From Planctomycetota bacterium (GTDB lineage Bacteria; Planctomycetota; Phycisphaerae; WQYP01), in the NCBI GenBank assembly GCA_021809365.1, contig JAKBAC010000161.1:1-7336 (forward strand): 7,336 nucleotides of DNA, written 5' to 3'. Shown one piece after another: positions 6,149-7,336 of this stretch. The position numbers and the translations under genes were made by a program. A model generated the notes under the pieces. That model made no database searches. It saw only the letters and a list, made by a program, of their open reading frames with translations, and had not been told where the DNA came from. The number at the start of each line of letters is the position of its first letter. Position 1 is the first letter of the stretch.

Positions 6149-6858
6149 CTGGAGGATCGCGTCTGCTTCATAAACTGCTACTCTGCTCTGACACCCACGA
6201 AACCGCACCGCGGGTGCGGAAGACGGCGGACGCGCTCTGTTGGCTGCACGCCGGGGATTTTTATCTGAATAAGGACATGGCATCAGCAGACGATGACACG
6301 GATGACCAGTACGCCGACACCATCGGCGCGCTGGAGGGCGGCGAGGCATACCAATGGTTCAAAACTTGTTCTTTACCCATTTACACCATTCGCGGCAACC
6401 ATGACGGTCATGACGCTTGGGGATTTTTCCGCACCGCCCATGATATCTCGGGCGGAGCAGTTCACATTGCCCCACAACTGCTGCTGGCCGGTGTCGGTTG
6501 GCATGGGCGGAACTACAATGACCTACCATCGGAAAGCAATTTCTATCACCCGTGCAGCATGGTGGCAAAGGCGGTACGCCAACAAAGGAAAAATGGTGAT
6601 CTGCTGGTGCTGATCTCACATTATCCAGCTTACGCACCGCCGGCGCATAGCGATTCTCCCGGGCCTTTCGCCCGGCTCCGCGCTCTGGTCGAGGAAATCC
6701 AACCATCCGTGATTGTGCAGGGCCACGTACACGAATGGGCCGGCACATACTATGAGGCTCCGCTGGGCGAGCGCCGGCTGCTGGTGGTCAATCCCGGGCC
6801 GATCGGCGGTATTCTGACGGTTGATCCGACTACACTCTCGACAGTGTTTGATGGATGA
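6145..6858 (+). CDS. Calcineurin-like metallophosphoesterase
   Basis: A 237-residue protein (from the GTG at 6145) with the complete dinuclear-metal phosphoesterase signature. It has D16-x-H18 in 'LLLCSDTHE', G37-D38 in 'LHAGDFY', G84-NHD in 'IRGNHDGHD', H159 in 'LISHYPAY' and GHVH (193-196) in 'VQGHVHEW'. It ends with 'VVNPGPIGG' (214-222), typical of small phosphodiesterase-type members. The family hydrolyses phosphate mono- or diesters; which substrate is unknown. No signal peptide is evident. Three starts are possible. GTG 6130 has no SD. GTG 6145 overlaps the upstream stop as GTGA. CTG 6163 sits six bases after GGAGGA (6151-6156) and would give a more family-like N-terminus just before the DxH strand. 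I list 6145 as the conventional choice. Confidence 0.9.
   Translation: MTGGSRLLHKLLLCSDTHETAPRVRKTADALCWLHAGDFYLNKDMASADDDTDDQYADTIGALEGGEAYQWFKTCSLPIYTIRGNHDGHDAWGFFRTAHDISGGAVHIAPQLLLAGVGWHGRNYNDLPSESNFYHPCSMVAKAVRQQRKNGDLLVLISHYPAYAPPAHSDSPGPFARLRALVEEIQPSVIVQGHVHEWAGTYYEAPLGERRLLVVNPGPIGGILTVDPTTLSTVFDG
6151..6156 (+). promoter_or_regulatory. Shine-Dalgarno-like GGAGGA inside the 5' end of the phosphoesterase frame
   Basis: GGAGGA stands six bases before an in-frame CTG (6163). If it is the true ribosome binding site, the protein starts at a rare CTG codon, six residues later than from GTG 6145. It may also simply be codons for Gly-Gly. Confidence 0.35.
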
Positions 6859-7172
6859 ACGATGGGAAAGCGAAACGGGGACGTGATTAGCTGATCTGGA
6901 ACCGATTGTGACCGCTCCGAATGCTGATGCGCGGATGTCCCCATCATCGGTGCCTTTACGGCACCCCCTGGCGGGGTACGCTCGTCGCGAAAGTAACAGC
7001 GATGGACGCCCATTAGATGCGGGGTTTACGGCGGGCGGAGGCCCTGCGGATCAGGCTGCTGTATCTTTGCGTGGCCTTCTGGGGGCAGTGCCTGCAGGCA
7101 TCGCCCGACAAGTTTCTCGGATTTATTCATGGTACTGCTACACCCGGCGCGCCAGTTTGCGTGGCCCGGGTA
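6859..7172. other. Region without a convincing gene downstream of the phosphoesterase
   Basis: Frames open on both strands (for example 6908-7267 +, 7026-7256 -, 6750-7013 -), but none gives a recognisable protein or has a good SD. The region contains two overlapping small hairpins at 6949-6977. It also contains a stretch at 6970-6997 that vaguely resembles the left end of the inverted-repeat element at 7173. A decayed or non-coding stretch next to a mobile element is the simplest reading. Confidence 0.5.
6949..6977 (+). terminator. Two overlapping hairpins, possible terminator or attenuator-like structure
   Basis: The first stem is GGTGCC (6949-6954) with GGCACC (6960-6965), loop TTTAC. The second is ACCCC (6963-6967) with GGGGT (6973-6977), loop CTGGC. 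They share bases 6963-6965, so they cannot form fully at once. They lie 90 bp after the phosphoesterase stop. No T-run follows, so termination is only a possibility. Confidence 0.25.
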
Positions 7173-7196
7173 AGGCATCGCGAAGAAATAACGTGA
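7017..7196 (+). CDS. Doubtful 59-codon frame running into the inverted repeat
   Basis: The frame opens at the ATG at 7017 with MRGLRRAEALRIRLLYLCVA and continues through a hydrophobic stretch (about 14-22). The basic start followed by a hydrophobic core and 'LQASP' looks loosely like a signal peptide. It ends with TGA (7194-7196) inside the left arm of the inverted repeat at 7173. There is no SD in front of it and no known family. If real, its 3' end was replaced by insertion of the repeat element; chance is as likely. Confidence 0.15.
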   Translation: MRGLRRAEALRIRLLYLCVAFWGQCLQASPDKFLGFIHGTATPGAPVCVARVRHREEIT

Positions 7197-7199
7197 GCA
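7173..7199 (+). repeat. Left outer arm of the inverted repeat
   Basis: A 27-base arm matching the reverse complement of 7310-7336, with mismatches only at 7185 (G versus A) and 7193 (G versus C). Bases 7171-7172 just outside are TA, which could be part of a target site if this is a transposon end. Confidence 0.7.
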
Positions 7200-7309
7200 A
7201 TTATGGCGCAGGAATTTTGACCGCCGGCAAGGCGCTCGCGAGGCGCATATCCGCAAGGATTCTGTAACGAGCGGGCAACGCCGCCGGCGGCCAAAAGTAC
7301 CAGCCAGAA

Positions 7310-7336
7310 TGCTCAGGTTATTTTTTCGCGATGCCT
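7310..7336 (-). repeat. Right outer arm of the inverted repeat
   Basis: The reverse complement of this arm reads AGGCATCGCGAAAAAATAAC and then CTGAGCA. It reaches the last base of the window, so the element boundary on this side is not certain. It contains a run of six T (7321-7326) on the + strand. Confidence 0.7.

Larger units (their letters stand above)
7173..7336. mobile_element. Imperfect long inverted repeat, MITE-like element or insertion-sequence end
   Basis: The left arm begins AGGCATCGCGAAGAAATAAC (7173-7192) and runs to 7199. The right arm (7310-7336) is its reverse complement at 25 of 27 positions. With small gaps the similarity continues inward to GCCGCCGGC near 7228 and GCCGGCGG near 7283, giving arms of about 55 bases around a centre of roughly 54 bases. 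The centre holds a palindrome CTCGCGAG and a short ATCC-GCAA-GGAT hairpin (7249-7260). No transposase is encoded. The right arm ends exactly at the window end, so any target-site duplication cannot be checked. A non-autonomous transposable element (MITE) is the best reading. A structured RNA or a pair of inverted repetitive sequences is an alternative. Confidence 0.5.

Noticed and set aside
5785..6942. Inverted pair GGGGACATCC (5785-5794) and GGATGTCCCC (6933-6942) flanking the phosphoesterase
   Set aside because: Only 10 perfect bases (13 of 14 extended) match, with no further similarity outward or inward and no transposase. Too short to call an element.
7066..7166. Direct repeat TTTGCGTGGCC at 7066-7076 and 7156-7166
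   Set aside because: Eleven bases without flanking similarity; probably chance.
7309..7336. ATG at 7309 opening a frame to the window end
   Set aside because: It lies in the right arm of the inverted repeat, has no SD, and only nine codons are visible.
1..7336. CRISPR arrays, tRNA or rRNA genes
   Set aside because: No regularly spaced repeats, cloverleaf-like segments or rRNA-like conserved stretches were seen on either strand.

Overview
The window looks like a piece of a moderately GC-rich, Gram-negative-type environmental bacterial genome. The Shine-Dalgarno (SD) sites are good and include a near-perfect AAAGGAGG. Genes overlap in ATGA style, and all supported genes lie on the + strand. 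Nothing in the sequence fixes the phylum, because there is no rRNA, tRNA or phylogenetic marker gene.

Positions 2-4886 hold a compact six-gene operon that probably continues upstream. The order is: a metallo-beta-lactamase-fold protein that seems to have lost most of its metal ligands; an SDR dehydrogenase; a conserved-looking Cys-rich protein of unknown function; an acetoacetate-decarboxylase-family enzyme; a D-2-hydroxyacid dehydrogenase; and a fumarylacetoacetate-hydrolase (FAH) family enzyme. Genes 1/2, 3/4 and 4/5 overlap by 4 bp. Genes 2/3 and 5/6 are 15 and 34 bp apart, each with its own SD. Read together, the genes suggest breakdown of an oxygenated carboxylic acid: oxidation of a hydroxyl (SDR), beta-keto-acid decarboxylation (ADC family), C-C cleavage of an acylpyruvate-like intermediate (FAH family) and 2-oxo/2-hydroxy acid interconversion (2-HADH). 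The substrate is unknown, and no transporter or regulator is in view.

Positions 4887-5291 are a non-coding spacer of about 405 bp with two inverted repeats, one at 4951-4971 just past the operon end and one at 5007-5019. Positions 5292-5783 encode an orphan protein with a PD-(D/E)xK-nuclease-like pattern whose Lys position appears replaced. Positions 5784-6148 look partly decayed: a well-placed start with a good SD stops after 19 codons, and a 74-codon frame then runs into the next gene with a GTGA overlap. Positions 6145-6858 encode a calcineurin-like metallophosphoesterase with all its signature motifs.

The tail (6859-7336) has no convincing gene. Its main feature is an imperfect inverted repeat, 7173-7336, with outer arms matching at 25 of 27 positions. 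It looks like a MITE or insertion-sequence end and reaches the last base of the window.
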